Origin: Aquimarina sp. MMG016 | GTDB taxonomy: Bacteria > Bacteroidota > Bacteroidia > Flavobacteriales > Flavobacteriaceae | NCBI RefSeq assembly: GCF_018100805.1 | Contig: NZ_JAGJEA010000010.1 | Span: 103,500 to 167,499 of the forward strand | DNA length: 64,000 bases | Reading direction: 5' to 3' | Shown here: piece by piece, positions 27,880-37,975 of the stretch | How the letters are laid out: each line of letters opens with the position of its first letter | Numbering within the stretch: position 1 is the first letter of the stretch | Notes under the pieces: model-generated | Databases searched by the model: none | Seen by the model: the letters and a program-made list of their open reading frames with translations, nothing else | What the model was told of the DNA's origin: nothing | Position numbers and translations under genes: made by a program

Positions 27880-29601
27880 ATGAAAAAACTAATCGTCATA
27901 CTTATCTGCTTGACATTAAGCTATACAAACTTAGTGTCGCAATCCATCTTAATAGAAAATATTTCTATCATTGATGTAGAAACAGGAAAAACTAAATCAA
28001 ATCAACACATATTAATTGAAGGAGAAAACATCTCTAGAATTTCCTCAAAAAAACTTTCCTCTGCAGCTAAGAAAACAATTGATGGAACCGGGAAGTTTTT
28101 AATACCGGGAATGATCGATACACACATTCATTTTTTCCAAACGGCTAGTTTGTATACCCGTCCGGATGCATTGGATCTAAAACATATCTTTTCTTATGAA
28201 GATGAGATACAATTTTCTAAAGATATTGTCCCTGATAATTTCAAGAGATACCTAAGGCTTGGCATCACTTCTGTGATGGATGTTGGAGGACCTTTTTCTA
28301 ATTTCCCGATTAGGGATAGTGTTGCCAAAAACAATCTTTCTCCTAATGTCTATGTAACGGGACCCTTGTTTTCTCCTTACCAACCTGAAGCATTTTCTAA
28401 ATTAAAGGATATTCCTATTGAAAAAATTACTACTGTGGAAGAAGCTACTGCTCTTTTTAATAAAATGCTTCCTTACAAACCCGATTTTATAAAAATATGG
28501 TATATCACAAGTAAAGATATGCCTGCAGAACAAACCTATCCTGTAGTAAAACATATTTCTGACTTAACTCACAAAAACAATCTAAGACTTACTGTACATG
28601 CCACAAATCTGAAAACTGCTAAGCTTGCTGTAAAAGCAGGTGCGGATATATTAGTACATAGTGTAAGAGATACCTTGGTGGATAAAGAATTTATTGACCT
28701 TCTGAAGAAAAACAATGTTACCTATATACCTACATTGATAGTGGGCAAAAATTATGGCAAAGCTTTCTTAGGTAAACCTGATAATCATCCTCAGGATTTG
28801 GCTTTTGCTCATCCTACGGTATATAGGTCTCTGACTGATATGAAGAAACTATCTGACGAACAGGTACCAGAAAGGATAAGAAATCTAAGAAAAGATAGTG
28901 AATGGTTACAACAGAGATACAAACAAGGAGATAGTATTATGCTTAGTAATCTAAAAACGCTTGTCGATAATGGTGTTAATATTGCCACAGGAACCGATGC
29001 AGGAAATATTGGCACGGTTCACGCTTCTTCTTACATACAAGAAATAGAAGCTATGTTAAAATCTGGTGTATCAAATGCTGAAATTCTAAAAGCTTCTACC
29101 ATCAATGCTGCTAAAGGATTTGGGTTGGGCAACAAATTAGGCTCAATTACTGAAGGTAAAATAGCAGATTTAGTAATCTTGGATAAAGACCCTCTTGAGG
29201 ATCTTCAAAACCTGAACACAATTCACGAAGTGATCAAAGATGGAAAAGCTCTGAATGTATTAGATTTGATTAAGGAAACTCCGGAACAGGTGGTACAAAG
29301 ACAGGTAAATGCATATAATGCCAGAAACATAGATGCTTTTATGGATACCTATGCAGATGATATCAAGATCTATAACTTTCCGGATGAGCTTTCTATGGAT
29401 GGAAAATCACAAATGAGGGAACAATTCAAAAGTATGTTCGAACGAGTACCGAATCTATATTGCGAGATCAAAAATCGTATTGTATTAGGCAATAAAGTAG
29501 TAGATAGAGAATATGTACGATTTAATGATAAATATTCTAGCGTAATTGCAATATACGAAGTAACAGATGATAAAATTTCTAAAGTTACTTTTCTGAGATA
29601 G
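27880..29601 (+). CDS. Secreted amidohydrolase with C-terminal NTF2-like domain
   Basis: 573 residues with a signal peptide (about 1-20). The amidohydrolase barrel shows the metal-binding HxH in GMIDTHIHF, further His in LTVHATN and DILVHSV, and Asp in IATGTDAGN, so metal ligation looks intact. It resembles imidazolonepropionase-like, metal-dependent amidohydrolases; the substrate is unknown. Residues about 470-573 form an NTF2-like module (VNAYNARNIDAFMDTYADD) almost repeated in the preceding gene. The 25-bp spacing indicates an operon. Alternatives are prolidase-like or cyclic imide hydrolases. Confidence 0.85.
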   Translation: MKKLIVILICLTLSYTNLVSQSILIENISIIDVETGKTKSNQHILIEGENISRISSKKLSSAAKKTIDGTGKFLIPGMIDTHIHFFQTASLYTRPDALDLKHIFSYEDEIQFSKDIVPDNFKRYLRLGITSVMDVGGPFSNFPIRDSVAKNNLSPNVYVTGPLFSPYQPEAFSKLKDIPIEKITTVEEATALFNKMLPYKPDFIKIWYITSKDMPAEQTYPVVKHISDLTHKNNLRLTVHATNLKTAKLAVKAGADILVHSVRDTLVDKEFIDLLKKNNVTYIPTLIVGKNYGKAFLGKPDNHPQDLAFAHPTVYRSLTDMKKLSDEQVPERIRNLRKDSEWLQQRYKQGDSIMLSNLKTLVDNGVNIATGTDAGNIGTVHASSYIQEIEAMLKSGVSNAEILKASTINAAKGFGLGNKLGSITEGKIADLVILDKDPLEDLQNLNTIHEVIKDGKALNVLDLIKETPEQVVQRQVNAYNARNIDAFMDTYADDIKIYNFPDELSMDGKSQMREQFKSMFERVPNLYCEIKNRIVLGNKVVDREYVRFNDKYSSVIAIYEVTDDKISKVTFLR

Positions 29602-29615
29602 CTCTAATATAACAG

Positions 29616-31406
29616 CTATTCTACCGTAAAATATTCTTTTATAGAAATAGGGGTTCCGTCATTTTCGAACCCCTCTATACATATCTCAAAATCTCCTGTA
29701 ATATCTGATGTAAAAAACTTATGAGTAGTTTTTTGCTTTTCAATAGTAATGTTTGGTTTCCATAATAATTGATATCTATAATCAGGAATACGATCATAGG
29801 CCTTACTTTCTGCAGTATATTGTTGTCTATAGTGCTTTTTTTGTAATTGAGGGCGTATCAATTCTTTTTTCAGAATATAAGACTTATTCAATGTCTCAGT
29901 ATAATCCTCATCGATAGTTTCCAAAATAAGGATGCCTTCAAAAACTTTAGTCCCTAAGAAATAACGATCTCTGATAAAACTGATACTTTTTACTTTTCGG
30001 GCATCATAATTAATGATATCCTCATGTTCTTGTACAACAACACCATCAACAATAAGAAGCGGCACAAAATCATAATTCTCCTGAGTTGGATAGTATCCAC
30101 GTATAGCAAATACTTTCTCTCCTGCATTATTTCTTCTTGTAAACACCCCATTCACTACTTCTACAATAGTTTCTTTTACTGTTGAAAACCTGGTATAATC
30201 GTCCAGAAGATATGTCTCTAACTTACTACCATAAAAAGAGATCCCTTCTTTGGGTTCCTGAATCGTATCTGGTTTTATATTAAAAAAACTATTCTCTACC
30301 TGATTAGAAACACTTCGATTAACAATATCTTTCTCTACTGCTCTTGTAATCTTAAATTTATAGAACTCCATTTTAGGATAGTTCGCTTCCGGAGCCTCAC
30401 TAAGTGTTATCGTATACTTATCTCTTTGTTCTCCCAATACCTGTAGTATGACTTCATTGCTTTTATAAACCTTATCTATATTAAAAACAAAAACACCTTT
30501 TTCATCAGTAGATACAACTTTTACATCATTAGTTTTACCTGGTATGGACAATGAGACATTAACCAGCTTTTCTTTTAGGTCTGTTTGTTTAGGTATAACT
30601 CTACCATAAAGTAGTTCTCCTCGCATTTCAGGTAAAAAAACAGATGCACCTAAGCTTTTGGGTCCACTTTTTTTATCTGTAGCATACAATTCAGAAAAAT
30701 CTTTTGCTGTAATTGATTTGGCAGTATTAAAAGCATTCTTTTTTCTAACAGAAACCGAATAGCTACCCGATCTATTAGAAGAATTGGTTTGCCCCATAGT
30801 CAATACCACATGGCTTCTCTTTTGAAAAACTTTAGCGTTTATGGATAATTTAATTCCATTACTCTCACTGATACTTGCATTTTCTAATGGATTAGTTTGT
30901 GTAGATACTAAACTGGATTCAGTTATAGAATCCAAGGGCTGCTGAGCAGAAAGAATTTCTTTTTGATCTCCTTGATAAGGATTTATTATACTGATATCTC
31001 CATAAAAAAAGTTATTATCCGCATTAAGCATCCATTGGGTATACCCAATTAGCTTATAATTACCAGAAGGGACTGCTACAGGAAGGAAGAAATCTCCTTG
31101 ACCTAAACCTTTCTCCAATTTTATCTTATGCTTAAAAACAGCCTTTCCTTTCTCATTAACCAACTCGACATATGCAATCTTACTAATATTACTTATAGCA
31201 TTATCAACGGTATTAAAACAAAACACACTATAATGTAAATACTCACCTGCAAATAATACTGTTGTATTATAATGTATATATACTTTTTCTTGAGGAATCT
31301 GATTATAGCCTGATAATTCTTCAGCATTATTTAAAACAGATTGTCTTTGTGCCTGCAATATTGAAGTAAGAATAAATAGACTGTATACTAAAGATTTTAT
31401 GTTCAC
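29616..31406 (-). CDS. Secreted protein with macroglobulin-like and plug-like regions, partner of the TonB operon
   Basis: 596 residues with a signal peptide (about 1-19). The start (YNQIPQEKVYIHYNTTVLFAGE) and SGNYKLIGYTQWMLNADNNFF match the MG2-like beta domains of large Bacteroidota surface proteins. A later IRGYYPTQ, then PLLIVDGVVVQEHEDI, resembles a carboxypeptidase-regulatory or TonB-plug-like fold. It is the last gene of a minus-strand group with a DUF4249 lipoprotein and a TonB receptor, which is a recurrent arrangement. Function unknown. Confidence 0.65.
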   Translation of the reverse strand: MNIKSLVYSLFILTSILQAQRQSVLNNAEELSGYNQIPQEKVYIHYNTTVLFAGEYLHYSVFCFNTVDNAISNISKIAYVELVNEKGKAVFKHKIKLEKGLGQGDFFLPVAVPSGNYKLIGYTQWMLNADNNFFYGDISIINPYQGDQKEILSAQQPLDSITESSLVSTQTNPLENASISESNGIKLSINAKVFQKRSHVVLTMGQTNSSNRSGSYSVSVRKKNAFNTAKSITAKDFSELYATDKKSGPKSLGASVFLPEMRGELLYGRVIPKQTDLKEKLVNVSLSIPGKTNDVKVVSTDEKGVFVFNIDKVYKSNEVILQVLGEQRDKYTITLSEAPEANYPKMEFYKFKITRAVEKDIVNRSVSNQVENSFFNIKPDTIQEPKEGISFYGSKLETYLLDDYTRFSTVKETIVEVVNGVFTRRNNAGEKVFAIRGYYPTQENYDFVPLLIVDGVVVQEHEDIINYDARKVKSISFIRDRYFLGTKVFEGILILETIDEDYTETLNKSYILKKELIRPQLQKKHYRQQYTAESKAYDRIPDYRYQLLWKPNITIEKQKTTHKFFTSDITGDFEICIEGFENDGTPISIKEYFTVE

Positions 31407-31460
31407 TGAGATATTTTTTTAAAAGTCATATAATTCAATAAATAAGTACTAAAACAGAAC

Positions 31461-32690
31461 TTAATCAACCCAAAATGCTGGAGGATCACTTCTTCCAAAA
31501 GCGGTACAATCTCCACAAGGACGATCCATAAAAACGAGAGGTCCTTCTCCTGATACGGGCATTCTGTTTTCTTCTAAAAACTTGACTCTTCCGGTATTTA
31601 TCAAGGCTTGTAATCGTCCTGCAAACTCTTCAAAGCTTTCATCAGGCTCAGGAATTGGAGATATTCTATCGCATCCGGGATTAAATCTTGGTAGATCACC
31701 AATAATATCCTCGCGATTAAAAAATATTCTTTTAGTAGATACAGAAGAAACATTAAAAAATCCTAACACTCTTTCATTAGAATCAATTGCTGAAACAATG
31801 TTACCATTTATAAATCCGGGTTGCACCTGAGAAAACAAACTTTCGGATTCAGAAAAACTTGCCAATGTCTGATAAAAGCCATTTGCTTCTCTGGACTGAA
31901 CAAATTGTCTAACCAAAATACTATAACGATCAGCTACCCTAATATCCAATGCATCAATAAATCTAACTTGATGACCTGTTACCCTATCTTCTGCAACAGC
32001 TGTCGTATTAGTTACATTGATGTTACTAGAAAAACCATTATTATAACAAATTCGTTGACGTTCTGATCTTTCGGAAAACTCAAAATCAAACACAACATCA
32101 AAAGAAACCGAGTTTAAATCTACAGGAACCCAAAAAGGAGCTCTTATCCTATAGGATTCCTCATATTCATAGCGATAATAAACTGAATTACCTGTAGGAT
32201 CAAAACTATCCACAAGGATTCCAACACCTTCCTCTCCATTATTATTAAACATTCGTACTGGATATACATTTTCTATTGATGTTTGCTGAGGTAAAATAGC
32301 TTTATCAGAAATGTATGACCGCCCATCCTGAGTATTAATAAATAACTGATACTCTCGTCCCGGAACAGCACTAAACTCCTGTTCTGAAATATATTTACCT
32401 GGATCTACCTCCTCAAAATTATATTCAATACCATTATTATCTCTAATAATGACACTTGCATTTCTTTCTCTGGAATCTATTTCTTCTTCAGCTTTAAAAG
32501 TTCTGGATAACAATATCTGTTGATTCTTCATTTCATCAGTAATTGTTGTATTAATTACTAATATACTTTCGAAATTATTAGTTTCGATCTCAAAAGGTTC
32601 GACACAACCAGATACTATGATCAAAAATAATATCGCCAACAATCGCTGGCTTATTCCCTTATGCATTGATATCATCATATAAAGATTCAT
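31461..32690 (-). CDS. DUF4249 lipoprotein
   Basis: 409 residues; the lipoprotein signal ends in FLIIVSGC (Cys about 29). The mature start VEPFEIETNNFESILVIN and the closing motif DRPCGDCTAFGRSDPPAFWVD are characteristic of DUF4249, which is nearly always encoded next to a TonB-dependent receptor in this phylum. It probably acts as the receptor's surface lipoprotein, much as SusD does for SusC. Four Cys residues remain in the mature protein, two of them in the CGDC motif. The first possible start (32690) may be a few codons too early; Met at 32672 or 32666 would shorten the n-region. Confidence 0.8.
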   Translation of the reverse strand: MNLYMMISMHKGISQRLLAILFLIIVSGCVEPFEIETNNFESILVINTTITDEMKNQQILLSRTFKAEEEIDSRERNASVIIRDNNGIEYNFEEVDPGKYISEQEFSAVPGREYQLFINTQDGRSYISDKAILPQQTSIENVYPVRMFNNNGEEGVGILVDSFDPTGNSVYYRYEYEESYRIRAPFWVPVDLNSVSFDVVFDFEFSERSERQRICYNNGFSSNINVTNTTAVAEDRVTGHQVRFIDALDIRVADRYSILVRQFVQSREANGFYQTLASFSESESLFSQVQPGFINGNIVSAIDSNERVLGFFNVSSVSTKRIFFNREDIIGDLPRFNPGCDRISPIPEPDESFEEFAGRLQALINTGRVKFLEENRMPVSGEGPLVFMDRPCGDCTAFGRSDPPAFWVD

Positions 32691-32696
32691 AATCTT

Positions 32697-35462
32697 TTAG
32701 AATTTAAAGTTGTAGGTAATTGATGGAACAGGTACCGAAAATATTGAACTTTTATACCCTTTAACTTCACCATTTTCGGTTACAAAAAATACCGAAAAGG
32801 GGTTGTTTCTTCCTAATACGTTATAAACAGAAATAGTTACAAAACTATGTGCTAATTTCTTTCGTTTATGGTTTCCTTCTATGTTTAATCCTATATCCAG
32901 CCTATAAAAGTCCGGTATCCTAAATTCATTTCTATTACTAAAGACGGCAAACTCTGATCCGTCAAAAGTAAAACTCCCTACAGGAACGGTAACTGGTCTT
33001 CCTGTCTGATACACAAAATTAGTTGCTAAACTAAATCGCTTAGTCAATTTATAATTGGCAACTAAACTAAAATCGTGAGGTTTATCAAAATTTGATGGAA
33101 AAAAATCTCCGTTATTCACACGTTCTTCATTAAATTGACTATCTAATTGAAGGAAAGAACGAGAGTATGTATACCCTAACCAACCGTATAGTTTTCCTTT
33201 TTGCTTCTTTAATAGAAATTCTACTCCATATGATTTTCCGTTTCCTTGTAATACTTCTGTTTCTATATTCTCATTAAGTAATACCTCTGCTCCTGTTTTA
33301 AAATCCAGAATATTTTTTGAACGTTTATAAAAACCTTCCAGGCTTAGTTCATAAGCGGCGTTATCAAAATTCTTATACAATCCAATAGAATATTGCTGAG
33401 AACTTTGAGGTTTTATATTAAGATCAGAAATCTTCCAAGTATCTATAGGAGATACCGTAGTATTATTGGATAAAATATGGATATACTGAAAAGTTTTATT
33501 GTAGGCAGCTTTTAAAGAAAAGTCTTCTCCTAACAAATATCTACCTGAGAGCCTAAATTCCGGTCCACCATAGGTTTTTATGTTTTCGTTATTATCAAAG
33601 TTTATAGTTTCTCTTACTGTACCTTCATCTCTGGGAACTCCTTCTTGATATACATTTTGATTCCCAGGACCTAATGCATTAAACATAGAATATCTAATAC
33701 CAGCATCCAGGGTTATTTTTTTAGTTAGATCTATTTCTGCAGCTAAAAACGCCGCCGATTCTAATCCTTTTTCTTTTTCTATTTCTAAAGGAGTAACTAC
33801 AGACTCTGCTCCTAAAGGTTTAATATTTCCAGGGCGGACATTATATAATTTACTAGATATTCCATAATCAAACTTAATTCTATCACTATACAAGTATTTA
33901 AACCTAAGTTTTAATTCTGTTTCATCTATACGATAACCTAATTCAAAATCATCATCAGAATCTCCATCAAACTCAATATCAAAATTATATTGACTATTAG
34001 ATAAAGATAACTTTCCTGAGTTTTTATCATTAAATCTATAATTCCATCCTAACGATAAGGCTCTGTTTCCATACACATATAAAGAATCTGAGGTAATGCT
34101 AAAGTCGTCTCTACTCCAATATGCTGTAGCTTCAAGTTTAGAATTTTTACCAATCTGATGATTATACTTAGCTACAACATCATAAAAAGAAGCTTCACTA
34201 TCATTCAAAGATTCTTCATCTAAGGAGCTTAAAATCCAATTAGCATACGCGCCTCTACCTCCTATCATCAAACCGGATTTTTCTTTAACTACAGGAGTCT
34301 CCAGAAGTAGATTACCCGTTACCGGGCCAATAGATCCTTCTCCTTTAAATTTATCTACACTGGCATCTTTGGTTTTAAGATCAAAAACGGAAGATAGCCT
34401 CCCTCCAAAAGCTGCCGGAATTCCATTTTTATATATGCTTACATCACCTAAGGCAAAAGGGTTAAGCGCTGAAAAAATTCCGAAAAAATGTTGCGGATTA
34501 TAAACAACAGCATCATCCAATAATATCAGGTTTTGATCAGACTTACCTCCTCTTACATTATAACCCGTTGCTCCTTCGCCGGCCGTAGTAATACCAGGTA
34601 ATGCTGTCGCTACTTTAAGCACATCTCGCTCCCCTAACGCTAATGGAATATTCTTAGACTCCTCAACATCCACTTCTGTTTTAGTAACTACTTCTTCTAC
34701 ATTTTTATTAATCTCAGTTTCTAGTAATATTTCATCCAAAAGCTCTATACTTTCATTAAGATTGATATTTAAGCTTCCATCATTATAAATAACAACACGT
34801 TTTTTTATATTCTCCATTCCCATAGAATTCATCTCTATGAGATTAGATCCAATAGGTAATTGAACTTCATAAAAACCATCGGTATTACTTTCCTCTCCAA
34901 TATTTTCTCCGTTAACTACTATTAGAACATTTGGGACAGGCTTCCCGGTTTGCTGGTTTTTTATATATCCGGATAAGGTGAAATTACGCCTAGAAGTATT
35001 CTTCAATGCTTTACCGATAGTTATAGTCTCAATTTTTTGATTTGATGATCTTGGTGGATTTCTAAAGACCGGAGAAACTGCTTTTCTTGATAAACGTTCT
35101 TTTACTATTGTATCATTAGGTTCTTTTCCAAAAAAACCTTTTGGTAAATTATCATAAATAATAGTATTTGGAGTAAGAATTACTCGTTTATCATCGGTAA
35201 TATAAAAGTTAATAACTGTATTGTTAAAAAGATCTTGAAGTAACGCCTTAATATCTGTGCTTTCATAAGTACCAGACATTGAAGTATATTCTTTTACCCA
35301 AGAATCCTGAAAAAAGAATTTATAATCCGTTTGTTCTTCTATCTTCAATAGTACAGATTTTAAATCTAAAGCATCGTAAGAAATGGAAAATTGTGTCTCA
35401 GTCTCTTGAGCATTTATAACCTTAAAACAAAATAAAAAAACAATAATGAGATATCTCTTCAT
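32697..35462 (-). CDS. TonB-dependent receptor with STN and carboxypeptidase-like domains
   Basis: 921 residues from the ATG at 35462, chosen because it begins the signal peptide (KRYLIIVFLFCFKVINAQ) and avoids overlap with the preceding gene. A secretin/TonB N-terminal (STN) domain comes first (about 25-100, FSISYDALDLKSVLLKIEEQ), then a carboxypeptidase-D-like domain (about 165-240, LSGYIKNQQTGKPVPNVLIV), a plug (GYNVRGGKSDQNLILLDD) and a barrel. STN domains usually connect such receptors to anti-sigma signalling, but no sigma/anti-sigma pair is visible here. The substrate is unknown. It lies 7 bp before the DUF4249 gene. Confidence 0.9.
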   Translation of the reverse strand: MKRYLIIVFLFCFKVINAQETETQFSISYDALDLKSVLLKIEEQTDYKFFFQDSWVKEYTSMSGTYESTDIKALLQDLFNNTVINFYITDDKRVILTPNTIIYDNLPKGFFGKEPNDTIVKERLSRKAVSPVFRNPPRSSNQKIETITIGKALKNTSRRNFTLSGYIKNQQTGKPVPNVLIVVNGENIGEESNTDGFYEVQLPIGSNLIEMNSMGMENIKKRVVIYNDGSLNINLNESIELLDEILLETEINKNVEEVVTKTEVDVEESKNIPLALGERDVLKVATALPGITTAGEGATGYNVRGGKSDQNLILLDDAVVYNPQHFFGIFSALNPFALGDVSIYKNGIPAAFGGRLSSVFDLKTKDASVDKFKGEGSIGPVTGNLLLETPVVKEKSGLMIGGRGAYANWILSSLDEESLNDSEASFYDVVAKYNHQIGKNSKLEATAYWSRDDFSITSDSLYVYGNRALSLGWNYRFNDKNSGKLSLSNSQYNFDIEFDGDSDDDFELGYRIDETELKLRFKYLYSDRIKFDYGISSKLYNVRPGNIKPLGAESVVTPLEIEKEKGLESAAFLAAEIDLTKKITLDAGIRYSMFNALGPGNQNVYQEGVPRDEGTVRETINFDNNENIKTYGGPEFRLSGRYLLGEDFSLKAAYNKTFQYIHILSNNTTVSPIDTWKISDLNIKPQSSQQYSIGLYKNFDNAAYELSLEGFYKRSKNILDFKTGAEVLLNENIETEVLQGNGKSYGVEFLLKKQKGKLYGWLGYTYSRSFLQLDSQFNEERVNNGDFFPSNFDKPHDFSLVANYKLTKRFSLATNFVYQTGRPVTVPVGSFTFDGSEFAVFSNRNEFRIPDFYRLDIGLNIEGNHKRKKLAHSFVTISVYNVLGRNNPFSVFFVTENGEVKGYKSSIFSVPVPSITYNFKF

Positions 35463-35466
35463 AGTA

Positions 35467-36216
35467 CTATGATTCATTTTTTGATGATGGGTTAATTATC
35501 TCAGCAAATATTTTTTTCATAAAGGCATCAGGGTTCTTTCGTCTTAGTAGTTTATGTGCTTTATAAAACTGCTTAATCTCTTTTTTTAATTCGGGAAAAA
35601 TGGTAATAATATCAGTTTTAGATTTTATATCCCCTTTATAGTCTTGGTCAAAATAAAGTACATATTTACTTTTGCTTCTATATTCATAATACTGCTTATT
35701 ACCTTCAAGATCATCTGCACTTTTAATTTTTGACTTCGTATGTTTTTTTAATAACAAAATTTCATTATCATCCAAAAGAACCTGATGGAATCCATTAGTA
35801 TAATTTTTCTTATCAATGTTTTCAACTCTTATAAACCTGTAATCATTAATAGTAAACTCTTCTACTTTATCATATATTAATTGCATTACCGAAGCAGAGG
35901 AACCAGGTTTTAAGGCTATTAGAAGTTTATCTTGTTCCAAATTGTATTTTATTCCTACATTATAGTATGGTTGTCCATCATAAATAACAGATCCTGTTAA
36001 TACTTCATCAGAAAAGAAAAAAGCATGTTTATTGTTAAGTATTTTATTTATGTCCAGATCTACATACTGTTTACCATTATATAAACCGGTATGCTCTTTT
36101 CCTATAATAGTGTCAAACCAATTATAATATTCACTTTCATTTTTTTGTTGCCCAAAAAAAAGAAGGGGTAAACAAAGAAATAACAATAACATTTTAGCTT
36201 TTTTAGTTTTTCTCAT
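35467..36216 (-). CDS. Hypothetical secreted protein at the head of the TonB operon
   Basis: 249 residues with a signal peptide (AKMLLLFLCLPLLFFGQ). The mature part is beta-rich at first, then a Lys-rich helical C-terminus (IKQFYKAHKLLRRKNPDAFM). No known family recognised. It is the first gene of a minus-strand operon, and its stop lies 4 bp before the receptor start, so coupling is likely. The 24-bp sequence shared with the amylase region lies 223 bp upstream, in the same orientation relative to transcription as at the amylase. Confidence 0.6.
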   Translation of the reverse strand: MRKTKKAKMLLLFLCLPLLFFGQQKNESEYYNWFDTIIGKEHTGLYNGKQYVDLDINKILNNKHAFFFSDEVLTGSVIYDGQPYYNVGIKYNLEQDKLLIALKPGSSASVMQLIYDKVEEFTINDYRFIRVENIDKKNYTNGFHQVLLDDNEILLLKKHTKSKIKSADDLEGNKQYYEYRSKSKYVLYFDQDYKGDIKSKTDIITIFPELKKEIKQFYKAHKLLRRKNPDAFMKKIFAEIINPSSKNES

Positions 36217-36634
36217 ACTTTAAAGGTCTATTTACAAGCATTATACCGTTCATAAATACATTGTATAAAACAAGATTCATGAAGAATAAAACTTTTACTT
36301 GGTGGGGTGTCGCTTTCCTATAAATCAGTTAAGAAAACCGGGGACATAGTATTCTTAATGTATTCCTTACTATTTACTAGTATGATTTATTTTATCGAAT
36401 ATATAAGGAATTATATAGCTAGACCATTCACTGATTGTACTACAACGTTTTCGTGTTAATAAGTAATAGTTAAAATATTATATAACACTCGATTTCTAGC
36501 AACAATAACAAATCTAAATCTGATAAATTGATTTTTGTTTCAAAAATATTCTGTGATACATCGTCTTATAAATTTGTTAAGATACCTTACTACTTTGTCT
36601 CTTTTATCTAAATTAGGCGATCAAAATCATACAG
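36217..36634. other. Divergent intergenic region
   Basis: About 420 bases between the minus-strand receptor operon and the plus-strand peptidase. No gene. It carries the second copy of the 24-bp sequence and should hold two divergent promoters, but no clear -7 element was picked out. Confidence 0.5.
36439..36462 (-). promoter_or_regulatory. Candidate operator, copy 2 of a shared 24-bp sequence
   Basis: Exact reverse complement of 3837-3860 (core CTACAACGTTTTCGTG on the plus strand). It lies 223 bp upstream of the 35467-36216 gene and 173 bp upstream of the peptidase gene, so either or both could be the target. Confidence 0.5.
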
Positions 36635-37975
36635 ATGAAAACATTTTTTACCTCTGCTTTACTTTTACTATCTACAATTTTAATAGCCCAGACTGATCAA
36701 AGAATATATAATATTATTGATGCTGTTTCTGCTGAACGTATAGAAAAAGATATTAAAACGTTAGCGGATTTTGGTACTCGTCATACGCTAAGTGATACTG
36801 TGTCTAAAACCAGAGGGATTGGTGCTGCCAGAAGATGGATCAAATCAGAATTCGATAAAATCTCAGCAAACTGTAATAATTGCCTGGAAGTTTTTTATCA
36901 AAAAGATCTAGTAAAAAAAGGTGCTAATCAACGAATTGTAAAAGACGTTTGGGTAGTAAATGTAGTTGCAATTCAGAGAGGAACAAAGTATCCAAATCGT
37001 TTTATAATCATGAGCGGTGATATTGATTCTCGTATTACTGATCCAACAAACTATACCGATGATTCTCCGGGTGCTAATGATAATGCTAGTGGTATGGCTG
37101 GAGCTATTGAAGCTGCCAGAGTATTATCCAAATATCAGTTCGAAAGCAGTATTATCTATGTTGGATTATCAGGAGAAGAACAAGGATTATTCGGTGGACA
37201 AGGATTAGCAAAATATGCCAAAGAAAATAACTGGAATATCATTGGGGTGATGAACAATGATATGATAGGTAATATCAAAGGTGTTGATGGTGTAATTGAT
37301 AACAGAACCTTCAGAATATTCTCAGAACCTGTTCCTCCAACCGAGACTGATAGCCAAAGAAGAGGAAGACGCTTTTATGGAGGAGAGGTAGACGGTATCT
37401 CCAGACAATTAGCCAGATATGTTCATAAAACTACTAAAACCTATATGCCTGAGATGAACCCGATGTTAGTATACCGATTAGATCGTTTTGGCCGTGGTGG
37501 GCATCATAGACCATTTAATGATGCTGGTTTTGCCGGTATTCGAATTATGGAAGCCCATGAAAATTATACTCAGCAGCATCAGGATATTAGAGAAGAAAAC
37601 GGAATCAAATATGGTGATGTTGTGGAACACGTTAACTTTGACTATGCTGCAAAGCTCACCGCAGTAAATGCTATCAATATGGCCAGTATTGCCTGGGCAC
37701 CACCGACTGTGACTGAGCTAGAAATTGGAGGTATCGTAGAACCTTCGGCAAAATTCAGATGGAAGAAAGTTAAGGATCAAAACATAGCAGGATATAAAAT
37801 ATATTGGCGTGACACTACTTCTCCAACCTGGGATCACAGCAGATTTGTGGGTGATGTTAATAATTTTGTCCTGAAAGGAATTGTAATTGACAACTATTTA
37901 TTCGGAATTGCAACTGTTAGTAAAAACGGACACGAAAGCCCAGTTGCGTTTCCTACAGGAATATTTAGGAAATAA
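36635..37975 (+). CDS. Secreted M28-family aminopeptidase with fibronectin-like C-terminus
   Basis: 446 residues with a signal peptide (about 1-18). The M28 core shows a bridging Asp in PGANDNASG, catalytic Glu in GLSGEEQGLFG, Asp in NNDMIGN, and His in RGGHHRPF. The first metal ligand, usually His in a GHxDS motif, is Asp129 here (SGDIDSR). An FN3-like domain forms the end (about 365-446, AKFRWKKVKDQNIAGYKIYW). It releases N-terminal amino acids or short peptides outside the cytoplasm. Activity with the altered ligand is uncertain, though Asp may still bind zinc. Confidence 0.85.
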   Translation: MKTFFTSALLLLSTILIAQTDQRIYNIIDAVSAERIEKDIKTLADFGTRHTLSDTVSKTRGIGAARRWIKSEFDKISANCNNCLEVFYQKDLVKKGANQRIVKDVWVVNVVAIQRGTKYPNRFIIMSGDIDSRITDPTNYTDDSPGANDNASGMAGAIEAARVLSKYQFESSIIYVGLSGEEQGLFGGQGLAKYAKENNWNIIGVMNNDMIGNIKGVDGVIDNRTFRIFSEPVPPTETDSQRRGRRFYGGEVDGISRQLARYVHKTTKTYMPEMNPMLVYRLDRFGRGGHHRPFNDAGFAGIRIMEAHENYTQQHQDIREENGIKYGDVVEHVNFDYAAKLTAVNAINMASIAWAPPTVTELEIGGIVEPSAKFRWKKVKDQNIAGYKIYWRDTTSPTWDHSRFVGDVNNFVLKGIVIDNYLFGIATVSKNGHESPVAFPTGIFRK

